A stretch of DNA of 64,000 nucleotides from Kaistella carnis. Lineage in GTDB: Bacteria > Bacteroidota > Bacteroidia > Flavobacteriales > Weeksellaceae. Location of the stretch: assembly GCF_003860585.1 (NCBI RefSeq), contig NZ_CP034159.1, positions 124,001-188,000 of the forward strand, given 5' to 3'. A program made the translations under genes and the position numbers. The notes under the pieces are model-generated. The model was not told the origin of the DNA, searched no databases, and worked only from the letters and a program-made list of their open reading frames with translations. Of this stretch, positions 27,540 to 35,654 are shown one piece after another (the first letter of the stretch is position 1; each line of letters begins with the position of its first letter).

Positions 27540-28274
27540 TTATTTCTGAATACTTACTTTGTAGTTAATTCCGTAAGTTTTGGTGAGATTTTCATCATTA
27601 AAAATGTCTTTTACAGGACCGGTCGCAATTTTTTTTACGTTAAGAAATGTTACCCAGTCGAAGTATTCGGGAACGGTTTGCAGGTCGTGATGTACCACGA
27701 CAACGGTTTTGTTGGCTTTCCGAAGTTCTTTAAGAATATTGATAATGGCCACTTCCGTGGTTGCATCAACACCTTGGAAGGGTTCATCCATAAAATAAAT
27801 TTCAGCATTCTGCACCAAAGCTCGGGCTAAAAAAATACGCTGTTGTTGTCCACCTGACAGTTGGCTGATTTGCCGCTCTTTAAAAGAGAGCATTCCTACT
27901 TTTTCCAAAGCTTCCAAAGCTTCTTTTTTTTCCTTTTCTCTCGGGCGCTTGATCCAGTCTAAATTACCGTAAGTTCCCATCATCACGACATCTAGAGCGG
28001 TTGTGGGAAAATCCCAGTCCACACTTCCTTTTTGTGGAACGTAGGCGACTTTCTTCCGCTGTGAATCATAAGGTTGATCAAAAATTTTTACGCTGCCTGC
28101 GAGCGGTTTCAGAATTCCCAGGATGGCTTTTATTAAAGTCGATTTTCCGGCTCCATTCGGTCCAACAATCGCCATTAAAACTCCTTCCGGAATTTGCAGA
28201 TCGATATCCCAAAGAACAGGTTTGTAGTTGTAGGCTACCGTGAGATCATCTATTTTAACTGCTATTTTATCCAT
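27540..28274 (-). CDS. Metal ABC transporter ATP-binding protein
   Basis: The second gene of the operon, 244 residues. All nucleotide-binding motifs are intact: Walker [10 protein letters not shown] (about residue 38), Q-loop VPQKG, signature LSGGQQQR (about residue 140), Walker [13 protein letters not shown] and the H-loop VVVHHD. The sequence belongs to the MntB/TroB/ZnuC group. It powers import of Zn2+ or Mn2+ through the two permeases encoded downstream. Its start overlaps the stop of the binding-protein gene by one base. Confidence 0.95.
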   Translation of the reverse strand: MDKIAVKIDDLTVAYNYKPVLWDIDLQIPEGVLMAIVGPNGAGKSTLIKAILGILKPLAGSVKIFDQPYDSQRKKVAYVPQKGSVDWDFPTTALDVVMMGTYGNLDWIKRPREKEKKEALEALEKVGMLSFKERQISQLSGGQQQRIFLARALVQNAEIYFMDEPFQGVDATTEVAIINILKELRKANKTVVVVHHDLQTVPEYFDWVTFLNVKKIATGPVKDIFNDENLTKTYGINYKVSIQK

Positions 28275-29185
28275 TATTTTAGGGCGTTTACAATGGTGTG
28301 AACATTAAATTTAAACATGCCGATATACGTTCCTTCCGCTGTTCCAGGATTACCAAGCGCGTCGGAAAACAAAGTTCCACCGATCATTACCTTATGATTC
28401 TTAGAATTTACCGCCGCCTGCAAAGCTTCTACGGTGCGTTTCGGAACAGAGCTTTCTATAAAAACGGCCTTCACTTTGTGATCAATAATGTAAGATGCCG
28501 TTTTCTGAACATCCTGAACGCCAGCTTCAGTCGCGGTCGATAAACCCTGTAGACCAACGACCTCAAATTGGTATGCTCTGCCAAAATAAGAAAACGCATC
28601 GTGTGCAGTGACCAAACGCCTTTTGTCCAAGGGAAGAGTCGCGATTTCAGCTTCTACTTCTTCCCTCAAAGTTTTAAGTTTTTTCAAATATTCTTGAGCA
28701 TTAGCCTGAAAAACAGTTTTATATTCCGGTCGTGCTGCCGACAATTGATCTGCGACGAAAACGGTGATTTTTTCCCAATTCGTAATATCAAACCAGATGT
28801 GAGGATCATAGTTGGAAGCGAAAAGAGTAGAACCAATCAGATCTTTTTTATCTAAAGCGTCTGAAACTGCCACGGTCTTAATATTTTGTTTTTGCATTTT
28901 CTCAAAAACTTCTACTAATTTTCCTTCCAGGTGAAGTCCGCCGTAAAGAATCATATCGGCATTGAATAGTTTGGAGACATCGCCTTCACTGGCTTTATAA
29001 AGGTGCGGATCTACGCCTGCACCCATTAAACCTTGTACAACCACTTTGTCACCGCCTATGTTCTGTACCAGATCAGTGATCATGGAAGTCGTGGTTACGA
29101 TGTGGAATTTGTCGCTTTTAGGTTTTTTTTCTTTACAGCCTAAAATAAAAAAGCTAAAAAGAGTAATAAATATAATTTGTTTCAT
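28274..29185 (-). CDS. Zn/Mn-binding lipoprotein (cluster A-I, ZnuA/TroA family)
   Basis: The first gene of the uptake operon, 303 residues. A lipoprotein signal ends at Cys17 (FFILGC). The metal-binding residues expected for the family are present: His in [13 protein letters not shown], His in DPHIWFD, His in [13 protein letters not shown] and an acidic residue in GTLFSDALG. The long His-rich loop of many zinc-specific ZnuA proteins is absent; the first His lies within the usual PH motif, so manganese, iron or zinc are all possible. It captures the metal in the periplasm for the ABC permeases. The operon order is binding protein, ATPase, permease, permease. Confidence 0.92.
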   Translation of the reverse strand: MKQIIFITLFSFFILGCKEKKPKSDKFHIVTTTSMITDLVQNIGGDKVVVQGLMGAGVDPHLYKASEGDVSKLFNADMILYGGLHLEGKLVEVFEKMQKQNIKTVAVSDALDKKDLIGSTLFASNYDPHIWFDITNWEKITVFVADQLSAARPEYKTVFQANAQEYLKKLKTLREEVEAEIATLPLDKRRLVTAHDAFSYFGRAYQFEVVGLQGLSTATEAGVQDVQKTASYIIDHKVKAVFIESSVPKRTVEALQAAVNSKNHKVMIGGTLFSDALGNPGTAEGTYIGMFKFNVHTIVNALK

Positions 29186-29219
29186 GAATCTAACATTTGT
29201 AGCGAAGTTATAAAAAAAA

Positions 29220-29275
29220 GTTGATTTACACCGACTTGCATTTTATTACTTTATCATAAATAAATATAAATCAAC
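29220..29275. promoter_or_regulatory. Possible operator upstream of the metal-uptake operon
   Basis: GTTGATTTA at 29220-29228 and its complement TAAATCAAC at 29267-29275 are separated by 38 bases, 35 bases before the binding-protein start. It could be a regulator site or chance in AT-rich DNA. Confidence 0.25.
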
Positions 29276-29432
29276 ATCTTATATATCTAAGAAGAAATTG
29301 TTTATTGATAAAAGTTTACCATTTGAAATGAAAAAGGGACTTTCCGGAAAGCTTAATTGTGGGTTTTTAGGAGAATTTGATTTAAATTATTTTTATTAAT
29401 TTAGTTTGAACAACTTTAATAAACACCAGACC

Positions 29433-29633
29433 ATGAAAACCTTTCACCCTTTCTTTATCATCGGAACATTTGGAATTATTCTCACTGCCATAATGCATAT
29501 TATTTTTGCTCTATTATTTGAAATTATCTCTGCACATTCTATTTTCTTTACGCTGTATCCAACTTTTATTGCTTTTCTTATTTTGGGAACCGCGATAATT
29601 TTTAAGAAGGAAAAAGAATCTCCAACTTTATAA
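29433..29633 (+). CDS. Small hypothetical membrane protein
   Basis: A 66-residue protein from the ATG at 29433 (MKTFHPFFIIGTFGIIL); the frame opens earlier at a TTG. Two hydrophobic segments (about residues 7-29 and 36-56) are followed by a short positively charged tail (KKEKES). I do not recognise the family. It shares a convergent terminator with the DUF2383 gene. Confidence 0.55.
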   Translation: MKTFHPFFIIGTFGIILTAIMHIIFALLFEIISAHSIFFTLYPTFIAFLILGTAIIFKKEKESPTL

Positions 29634-29656
29634 TTACCTCATGATATAGTGGTCAC

Positions 29657-29688
29657 AAAAAAAGGTTTCCCTTTGAGGAAAACCTTTT
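29657..29688. terminator. Convergent terminator
   Basis: AAAAGGTTTCC and GGAAAACCTTTT form a stem with one bulge and a six-base loop, with A- and T-runs on both sides, between convergent genes. Confidence 0.7.
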
Positions 29689-29708
29689 CTATTTGTACTT
29701 GCTAGTAA

Positions 29709-30152
29709 TTAAGCAGCAAAACCTTCCATTGTTCTAAGTGAAGCCAAGGCTTTGTCAACAGAATCTTTTTGCGTTCTAACTAGATCTTTTACATCTTGTG
29801 GTAGAATTTCATCGGTTAACATTTCTCCATATTCTGCGGAAAAAGCTTCTTCTCCTCTGATACATTCATCATAAATTGCTTTGTCGCCATTTGTGAAAGC
29901 ATCTCTGATAGAGATCCAAACGCGGTGTAGATCTCCTGCGATACTCGTTCCTTTGTCTGGTTCGCCACCATATTTAGCAATTAATGCTTTGATTTGGTGT
30001 CCAAAATCGTATCTATTTTTGGCTTGGCTCTCAAAATATGATCTTAATGAAGTGTGCTCAATTTTTTCAGCGGCTTCTTTATATCCTTTTTCAGCGTCGT
30101 AATTCTTTGTCAATAAATCGTTTAGTAAGCTTACTACTTTGTAGTTTTCCAT
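29709..30152 (-). CDS. PA2169 family four-helix-bundle protein (DUF2383, ferritin-like)
   Basis: A 147-residue soluble helical protein. The sequence KVVSLLNDLLTKNYDAEKGYKEAAEKI at the start, the ESQAKNRYDFGHQIKALIAKYG helix and the GDKAIYDECIRGEEAFSAEYGEML helix match the DUF2383 family, whose members fold as a ferritin-like four-helix bundle. Conserved Glu residues of the helices could bind metal, but whether this protein does is not known. Members are often induced by stress. It is transcribed alone toward the small membrane protein gene. Confidence 0.9.
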   Translation of the reverse strand: MENYKVVSLLNDLLTKNYDAEKGYKEAAEKIEHTSLRSYFESQAKNRYDFGHQIKALIAKYGGEPDKGTSIAGDLHRVWISIRDAFTNGDKAIYDECIRGEEAFSAEYGEMLTDEILPQDVKDLVRTQKDSVDKALASLRTMEGFAA

Positions 30153-30614
30153 TGTATATTTTTTTAGTGTAATTTCTTATGTTTATACAGAAAACATTCC
30201 ATTATCTGGAAATTGGTAAGAATTAACACAGTTTAACATCTATGTGTTAGCAAAAAAAAATGAAGGACCTGGCATCATCGAATGGGATGTCCATTTAAAA
30301 TATTTTATGACTCATCTAAAAGATTTGAGGAACAATTGACCTCGTGCTATAGTATTTAATCTGGTAAGCTGTTGCTGATAAGACGAATTATTTGGCCGGA
30401 ACTGCTGCCAAAATCATAAAAAAGGTCCTATAATATTGATTATGATACCGAATTCTCATCATTTCTTTTGCATGATACACTTTGGCATTATTGTTACCGC
30501 AAAAAAAAAGGATTAAAAATTTTAAATAAGATAGATTATAAGGTCTGTAATTTTAAAATAAAATATAGTATATTTCTACTATTCAGAAAAGAGTATCACC
30601 TTCAACAATAATAA
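30153..30614. other. Intergenic stretch without recognised gene
   Basis: 462 AT-rich bases between divergent genes (DUF2383 and the metal P-type ATPase). A short frame near 30259-30337 (NEGPGIIEWDVHL) is too brief to call. A small hairpin-like ATAGTATATTTCTACTAT lies just before the P-type ATPase gene. Both promoters must lie here, but no clear TAnnTTTG box was seen. Confidence 0.5.
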
Positions 30615-32651
30615 ATGGCACATCAACATATTTACGATAAAAACGGAAAGCAAATCTGCTGTACAGAGACTGAAAAAAATTACAAGGATGCTCAGGCTGA
30701 AGAATTAATTGTAGAAAAAGAGCATGCACACGTGCATAGTGACGATGATGGTCACGGTCACGATCACAGTCATAGTGAGGGAAGCTTAGCACAAATGTTT
30801 ATTCCCGGCATCATTTCTTTTGTATTATTAATGGTTGCCTTATATCTAGACCATTTTTTGAAACCGGCTTGGTTTTCTGAGTATGTGAGATTGGGATGGT
30901 ATATCGCGGCTTATCTTCCTGTAGGTTTACCCGTTTTAAAAGATGCTTTTATCAGCATTAAAAGTGGTGGCATCTTTTCAGAATTTTTTCTAATGGGAAT
31001 TGCCACCATCGGTGCTTTTTCAATCGGTGAATATCCGGAAGGGGTTGCCGTTATGCTGTTTTATTCAGTCGGCGAAGTTCTACAAACAATGGCGGTAAAG
31101 CGAGCGAAAACCAATATAAAATCATTGCTCGATCAAAGACCCGAAGAAGTCACCATTATAAAAGATAATAAAACTGAAATATTAAAAGCTGAGAAAGTAA
31201 ACATTGGTGATATTATCCAGTTGAAACCCGGAGAAAAATTGGGTTTAGATGGAACGTTGATTTCTGAGAAAGCTTCTTTCAATACTTCCGCGCTGACAGG
31301 CGAGAGCATCCCGGATTCTAAAATAAAAGGAGACGCTGTTTTAGCGGGTATGATCAATTTAAACACGGTTGCTCAAGTAGAAGTGACCACAGCGTTCTTA
31401 GACAGTAAGTTGAGCCGCATCTTAGAAATGGTTCAGAATGCCACTTCCCAAAAAGCGCCAACGGAACTTTTTATCCGCAAATTTGCAAAAATATATACCC
31501 CAATTGTGGTGTTTCTGGCCCTGGGAATTTGTCTTTTACCTTACTTTTTTGTGTCAGATTACCAGTTTGAAAATTGGCTTTATCGCGCACTCGTTTTTCT
31601 GGTTATTTCCTGTCCATGTGCTTTGTTGATCAGTATTCCATTAGGATATTTTGGGGGAATTGGTGCGGCCAGTAAAAATGGTATTTTGTTTAAAGGAAGT
31701 AATTTTTTAGATGTTTTGTCTACCATTCAAAATGTGGTGATGGATAAAACTGGAACACTTACGGAGGGTGTTTTCAAAGTGCAGGAAGTTGTTTTCAAAC
31801 CCGACTTTAATCAGAATGAAATTTTAGAAATGGTGAATGCTTTAGAAAGTCACAGCACGCATCCTGTAGCAACTGCAGTTCAAAATTTTGTTGGTCCTGT
31901 AAATTCAACCATTAAAATTGAAAATATTGAAGAAATACCCGGACACGGTTTAAAAGGAATTATTGAAGGAAAAGAATTGTTGGTCGGAAACTTTAAACTG
32001 ATGGATCAGTTTAAAATCGTTCATTCGGTCGATACTCAAAAGATCATTCACACCGTTATTGCAGTAGCTTACGATTCCAATTTTGTAGGCTACCTGACCA
32101 TTGCGGATTCTATAAAAAGCGATGCAAAGAAAACGGTCGAACTTTTAAATAAATTGAAGATTAAAGTGACCATGTTGAGTGGCGACAAAAACACGGTAGT
32201 TAAGGACGTTGCACACCAGTTGGGAATTAAAAATTCGTTTGGAGATTTGCTTCCCGAAGATAAAGTGAATAAAATTAAAGAAATCAAAGCTCGCCAGGAA
32301 ACCGTTGCCTTTGTAGGCGATGGCGTAAATGATGCACCTGTTGTTGCCCTGAGTGATGTTGGAATTGCCATGGGCGGGTTGGGGAGTGATGCCACCATAG
32401 AGACTGCCGATGTTGTCATTCAGGATGATCAACCCAGCAAAATTCCGATGGCGATTAATATCGGGAAACAGACCAAAAAAATTGTCTGGCAAAATATTAT
32501 GTTGGCTTTTGGAGTAAAAGTTATTGTGTTGATTCTGGGGGCGGGCGGAATCGCGACCATGTGGGAAGCTGTTTTTGCAGATGTCGGAGTGGCGCTTTTA
32601 GCAATATTAAATGCAGTAAGGATTCAAAGGATGAATTTTTCCAGATCATAA
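30615..32651 (+). CDS. Zn/Cd-type heavy-metal P1B ATPase
   Basis: A 678-residue metal-exporting P-type ATPase. There is no HMA domain; instead the N-terminus is rich in His and Asp (HAHVHSDDDGHGHDHSHS, about residues 36-53) and has a Cys pair (QICCTE). The membrane metal site is SCPCALL with Cys333 and Cys335, the phosphorylated residue is Asp377 in MDKTGTLTEG, the HP motif is STHPVATAV, and the hinge is VGDGVNDAPVV. These residues assign it to the Zn2+/Cd2+/Pb2+ class (ZntA/CadA) rather than the copper class. It expels excess metal from the cytoplasm, complementing the uptake system at 25-29 kb. It appears to be transcribed alone. Confidence 0.93.
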   Translation: MAHQHIYDKNGKQICCTETEKNYKDAQAEELIVEKEHAHVHSDDDGHGHDHSHSEGSLAQMFIPGIISFVLLMVALYLDHFLKPAWFSEYVRLGWYIAAYLPVGLPVLKDAFISIKSGGIFSEFFLMGIATIGAFSIGEYPEGVAVMLFYSVGEVLQTMAVKRAKTNIKSLLDQRPEEVTIIKDNKTEILKAEKVNIGDIIQLKPGEKLGLDGTLISEKASFNTSALTGESIPDSKIKGDAVLAGMINLNTVAQVEVTTAFLDSKLSRILEMVQNATSQKAPTELFIRKFAKIYTPIVVFLALGICLLPYFFVSDYQFENWLYRALVFLVISCPCALLISIPLGYFGGIGAASKNGILFKGSNFLDVLSTIQNVVMDKTGTLTEGVFKVQEVVFKPDFNQNEILEMVNALESHSTHPVATAVQNFVGPVNSTIKIENIEEIPGHGLKGIIEGKELLVGNFKLMDQFKIVHSVDTQKIIHTVIAVAYDSNFVGYLTIADSIKSDAKKTVELLNKLKIKVTMLSGDKNTVVKDVAHQLGIKNSFGDLLPEDKVNKIKEIKARQETVAFVGDGVNDAPVVALSDVGIAMGGLGSDATIETADVVIQDDQPSKIPMAINIGKQTKKIVWQNIMLAFGVKVIVLILGAGGIATMWEAVFADVGVALLAILNAVRIQRMNFSRS

Positions 32652-32731
32652 CACCGGTAATTTGATATTATTCATGTAGCTTTAATTTTAATTTAAAGGA
32701 TTTTTTTATTAATTCACTTATAAGGTCAAAC

Positions 32732-33178
32732 ATGAAAATAGTATTAGTTCTTTTATTATCTCTAAATTTTAGTTTAGGTTTTGCCCAGAAGACAGAAAAA
32801 GTTTCTACAAAAACCGTTGCAGATAAATTTGAATCCAGAAGTCCACAAGATCCCTCAGTTCCGCCGCCGCCGATAATGGTATTTCCTGCACAATTTCCGG
32901 GTGGCAATAAAAAGTTTGTCGATTTGGTAAAACTAAATTTGAGCACGGAAGCAAAAAGTCCATCGTCTAAAATTCGTAAAACAGAGATCATTTTAAAAAT
33001 AGATGCAGGCGGAAATGTTTTAAATATATCAACTTTCGGCGAAGATGAGGTTTTTAATAAAGTGGTCAAAGAAGCCACCCGGAAAATTACAGAAAATGTA
33101 AAATGGGAACCTGCAAAAAATAGGGAAGGAGTAAAAGTGATTGAAGTCGTCAGAATTCCTATTCATTGGAAAGGTTAG
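32732..33178 (+). CDS. Exported protein with TonB-C-terminus-like domain
   Basis: A 148-residue secreted protein. A signal peptide (MKIVLVLLLSLNFSLGFAQ) is followed by a Pro-rich spacer (PSVPPPPIMVFPAQFPGG) and a domain of about 90 residues (KKFVDLVKLNLSTEAKS then IILKIDAGGNVLNISTFGEDE and a last WEPAKNREGVKVIEVVRIP). The pattern matches the C-terminal energy-coupling domain of TonB, common in stand-alone form in Flavobacteriia. No membrane anchor is present, so a role in TonB energy transfer is doubtful. Function unknown. Confidence 0.72.
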   Translation: MKIVLVLLLSLNFSLGFAQKTEKVSTKTVADKFESRSPQDPSVPPPPIMVFPAQFPGGNKKFVDLVKLNLSTEAKSPSSKIRKTEIILKIDAGGNVLNISTFGEDEVFNKVVKEATRKITENVKWEPAKNREGVKVIEVVRIPIHWKG

Positions 33179-33467
33179 AGAATTTTCTTTTATATAATTA
33201 GTTCCTTTAAAAATCCTGTTATTAAAATTTTAAATTCAGCAAAGTAAATTATCAACTTTCTTTGCATGATTTCTTTTAATGTCAGTCGTTTATAAAGTTT
33301 AACTATAAATCGAACTTGAGTGTCAGGTAGGATATCTCCTTTTTATCTTATTAAAGAAATTCCCTACTCATTAGCACACATATTGCAAGTTATGGAATTA
33401 GCAAAAAAAGCCGTATTTCTTCACTGATGCTTTTTTTAACTTTAATCATTAAATAAAATAAAAAAAT

Positions 33468-33899
33468 ATGAAAAGACACACGCTGTTTTTAATCGCTTTA
33501 ATTTCTGTATTTATGGTATCATGTACCATGAATAGGATGGGAGATCAATCAAAAATCTACGACAATGATTGGGAACTGGAATATGTTACGGGACCGAGAA
33601 TTGCATTTCAAGGTTTGTTTCCTGAGGAAAAACCGGTAATTACTTTCAATAAGTCCATGAATACAGCAACAGGAACTACAGGTTGTAATGGTTACAATGC
33701 TGCTTATAAAATGAACGGTAAAATGATCTCATTTCAAGATCCCGCGATTACAACCATGAGATATTGTGGTGATGGTGAAATTATTTTCTTGAAGACGATG
33801 AAAGAGATTACAAACTATCGTATGACCACAGACGGTAAACTAGAACTTTTAATGAATGATATTGTCATGATGAGATTTAAAAAATCCTTTAGCAGATAA
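33468..33899 (+). CDS. META domain lipoprotein
   Basis: A 143-residue protein with a lipoprotein signal (lipobox VFMVSC at residue 19) and a single META/HslJ-like domain: NDWELEYVTGPRIAF at the start, the core motif TGTTGCNGYNAAYKM with the conserved TGC-N pattern, and FQDPAITTMRYCGDG. In E. coli HslJ, this domain is linked to heat induction and novobiocin resistance; in Bacteroidota such lipoproteins are common and of unknown role. It ends at a strong terminator. Confidence 0.88.
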   Translation: MKRHTLFLIALISVFMVSCTMNRMGDQSKIYDNDWELEYVTGPRIAFQGLFPEEKPVITFNKSMNTATGTTGCNGYNAAYKMNGKMISFQDPAITTMRYCGDGEIIFLKTMKEITNYRMTTDGKLELLMNDIVMMRFKKSFSR

Positions 33900-33919
33900 A
33901 ATTTATATATTTAAAATAG

Positions 33920-33950
33920 AAAAGCAAGAAATTAATTCTTGCTTTTTTTT
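33920..33950 (+). terminator. Intrinsic terminator after the META gene
   Basis: A perfect 11-bp stem (AAAAGCAAGAA / TTCTTGCTTTT), five-base loop, then T residues. Confidence 0.85.
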
Positions 33951-34052
33951 GTGAAAATTTTGAAGGAATAATTTTGAATTTTCCTTTGCATAGATTTAAA
34001 TATGAAGAATTTAGATCTTTTAAATCCATCTTAAATCTTCATATTTTTAGTA

Positions 34053-35051
34053 TTACTTCTTTTTATTTTTCTTATTTGACTTCACATACAAAAATCCAAT
34101 TGCAAGACCTGTCGCCATCATCATGACGGTTTTCGTTCTTTTAGAGGGAACCGGAATTGCCAGTTCACCGTAAATTCGATGTGGATCGTCTGAAGCGGTA
34201 TTCACATTTCCATCTGTATTGGTGTCGGCATGAGGTTTCATGGCCAAACGTAAAGCTGCAGAGGCGGTATTAATAATCGTTTCGGGAAACAAACCGTACA
34301 AAACTTTCATCATTCTTGCATAACCATCCGTGATGATGCTTTTCTTCGGATTTTTTGCAGCGCTTACCATTTGTGCTGCCAACTCACGTGGATCTACTGA
34401 AAAAGGAGGGATCTTAAAATCAAGTCCTGAATATTTCGCGGAATGCATATTTCCTGTAGACCGCTGAATTCCCGGGTAAAGACCGACAATATGAATATTG
34501 GGTTCGTTTGAAACTTCGCCCTGTAAGCCTTCAACCATTCCCCGAATTCCAAACTTAGTACTCGAATAAGCGGTGGAATAGGGAGCCGGCATCCAACCAC
34601 CAATTGATACATTGTTGATCAGTATTCCTTCTTTTTGTCTTTTAAAGATCGGTAAAACGGTGTGAGCACCGTGTAGAAATCCGAGAAGGTTTGTTTTCAC
34701 TACCTGATCCATGGTTTCTACAGGAATATCTTCAAATTTTCCGCTCGCCATAACGCCCGCATTGTTTACCCAAATATCGATTCTTCCATTAAATTGCAAA
34801 GCCTGTTGCGCCAGATTTTTAACGTCGTCAGCATTCGATACATCGGTGGGTACACCCAAGGCAACAACGCCTAAATCACGGCAAAGGGAAACGGTTGCAT
34901 CCAACCCTTCCTGACCTCTTGCAGCGATAACCACATTACAGCCTTCCAGCGCAAATGCTTCGGCGGCAGCGCGTCCAACGCCACTCGTTCCTCCTGTGAT
35001 GACTACGGTTTTACCCTTCAACTCCCGATATTGTATGTCCTTGTTTTCCAT
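34053..35051 (-). CDS. SDR family oxidoreductase with C-terminal membrane anchor
   Basis: A 332-residue short-chain dehydrogenase. The Rossmann NAD(P) site is VVITGGTSGVGRAAAEAF (residues 15-32), followed by NNAGVMASG (about 95) and the catalytic Ser...Tyr-X3-Lys as NNVSIGGW and YSTAYSSTKFG (about 145-165). The reaction is a ketone or alcohol oxidoreduction with unknown substrate. The last 35 residues are unusual for the family: a hydrophobic helix (TVMMMATGLAIGFLYV) and a lysine-rich tail suggest anchoring to the inner membrane with the enzyme in the cytoplasm. It is transcribed alone. Confidence 0.9.
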   Translation of the reverse strand: MENKDIQYRELKGKTVVITGGTSGVGRAAAEAFALEGCNVVIAARGQEGLDATVSLCRDLGVVALGVPTDVSNADDVKNLAQQALQFNGRIDIWVNNAGVMASGKFEDIPVETMDQVVKTNLLGFLHGAHTVLPIFKRQKEGILINNVSIGGWMPAPYSTAYSSTKFGIRGMVEGLQGEVSNEPNIHIVGLYPGIQRSTGNMHSAKYSGLDFKIPPFSVDPRELAAQMVSAAKNPKKSIITDGYARMMKVLYGLFPETIINTASAALRLAMKPHADTNTDGNVNTASDDPHRIYGELAIPVPSKRTKTVMMMATGLAIGFLYVKSNKKNKKK

Positions 35052-35148
35052 AATAATAAATTGTTAAATAATGTTGTGTGCTTATATTGGTATCAATTAT
35101 TATGCAATTCATTTGCAAGTAACACTATTGATCATTTATAAAAACATG

Positions 35149-35367
35149 TTAAACTGTAAATTTCTCCTTCCAATTATTTAAAGCGGAATAAATGAGGTCT
35201 AAATTATTTTGATCCTGGAAATAAAAATTGTGATCATACTTCTTTAGTTCTGAGTCCGTTTTTTTCTTCCATAAATCTTTCAACAAATGGTCATTAAAAT
35301 GAAATCAATGCTTTCGCATAATTAGTGAATGATCTACTGAAAGCAGATAAACTTCTTCTACGGCATT
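35149..35367 (-). pseudogene. Relic of an unidentified gene (C-terminal end)
   Basis: On the minus strand about 70 codons read like real protein (AVEEVYLLSVDHSLIMRK, then after a TGA at 35305-35307, HLLKDLWKKKTDSELKK, YDHNFYFQDQNNLDLIY and a final WKEKFTV). It has no start and an upstream TAA at 35368-35370. Its composition and the ending suggest the decayed 3' part of a gene. I could not identify the family. Confidence 0.35.
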
Positions 35368-35612
35368 TTATGCAAGGTGTTTATTAAGGCTATCTCAAAA
35401 AATGGGAACCTTAATAAAATATTTTTGTACAAACCTTTAATACAAATTCCATCCGCAGTAAAGTTGCTTTCCCATTTTTTTTAGGGAAGAATATTAGCGA
35501 TTATTCATTACTCTGTTTAAGTTTTTATTAATACGGAAACGCTTTCAGCAACCTGACTTCGGAAAATTTAAAAATGAGTTGTTAAATAATTCTTAATTAT
35601 ATTGAAAAACAT

Positions 35613-35620
35613 TATATTTG
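35613..35620 (+). promoter_or_regulatory. Putative -7 element of secDF
   Basis: TATATTTG matches TAnnTTTG, 34 bases before the secDF ATG. Confidence 0.45.
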
Positions 35621-35654
35621 CCGACTATAATTTTAATGTTGTAAACTATTAACA

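Larger units (their letters stand above)
35052..35654. other. Intergenic stretch with gene relic and secDF promoter
   Basis: About 600 bases. The relic at 35149-35367 and the secDF -7 box are listed separately. Between them, AAAAAATGGGAA (near 35398) and TTCCCATTTTTTTT (near 35469) form an inverted repeat about 60 bases apart, perhaps a small degenerate mobile element. Nothing else was recognised. Confidence 0.5.

Noticed and set aside
30259..30337. Short plus-strand frame (NEGPGIIEWDVHL) between DUF2383 and P-type ATPase genes.
   Set aside because: About 26 codons without start; could be a relic but gives no family.
35398..35481. Inverted repeat AAAAAATGGGAA / TTCCCATTTTTTTT as a small mobile element.
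   Set aside because: Arms are low-complexity and no target duplication was seen; kept only as a remark.
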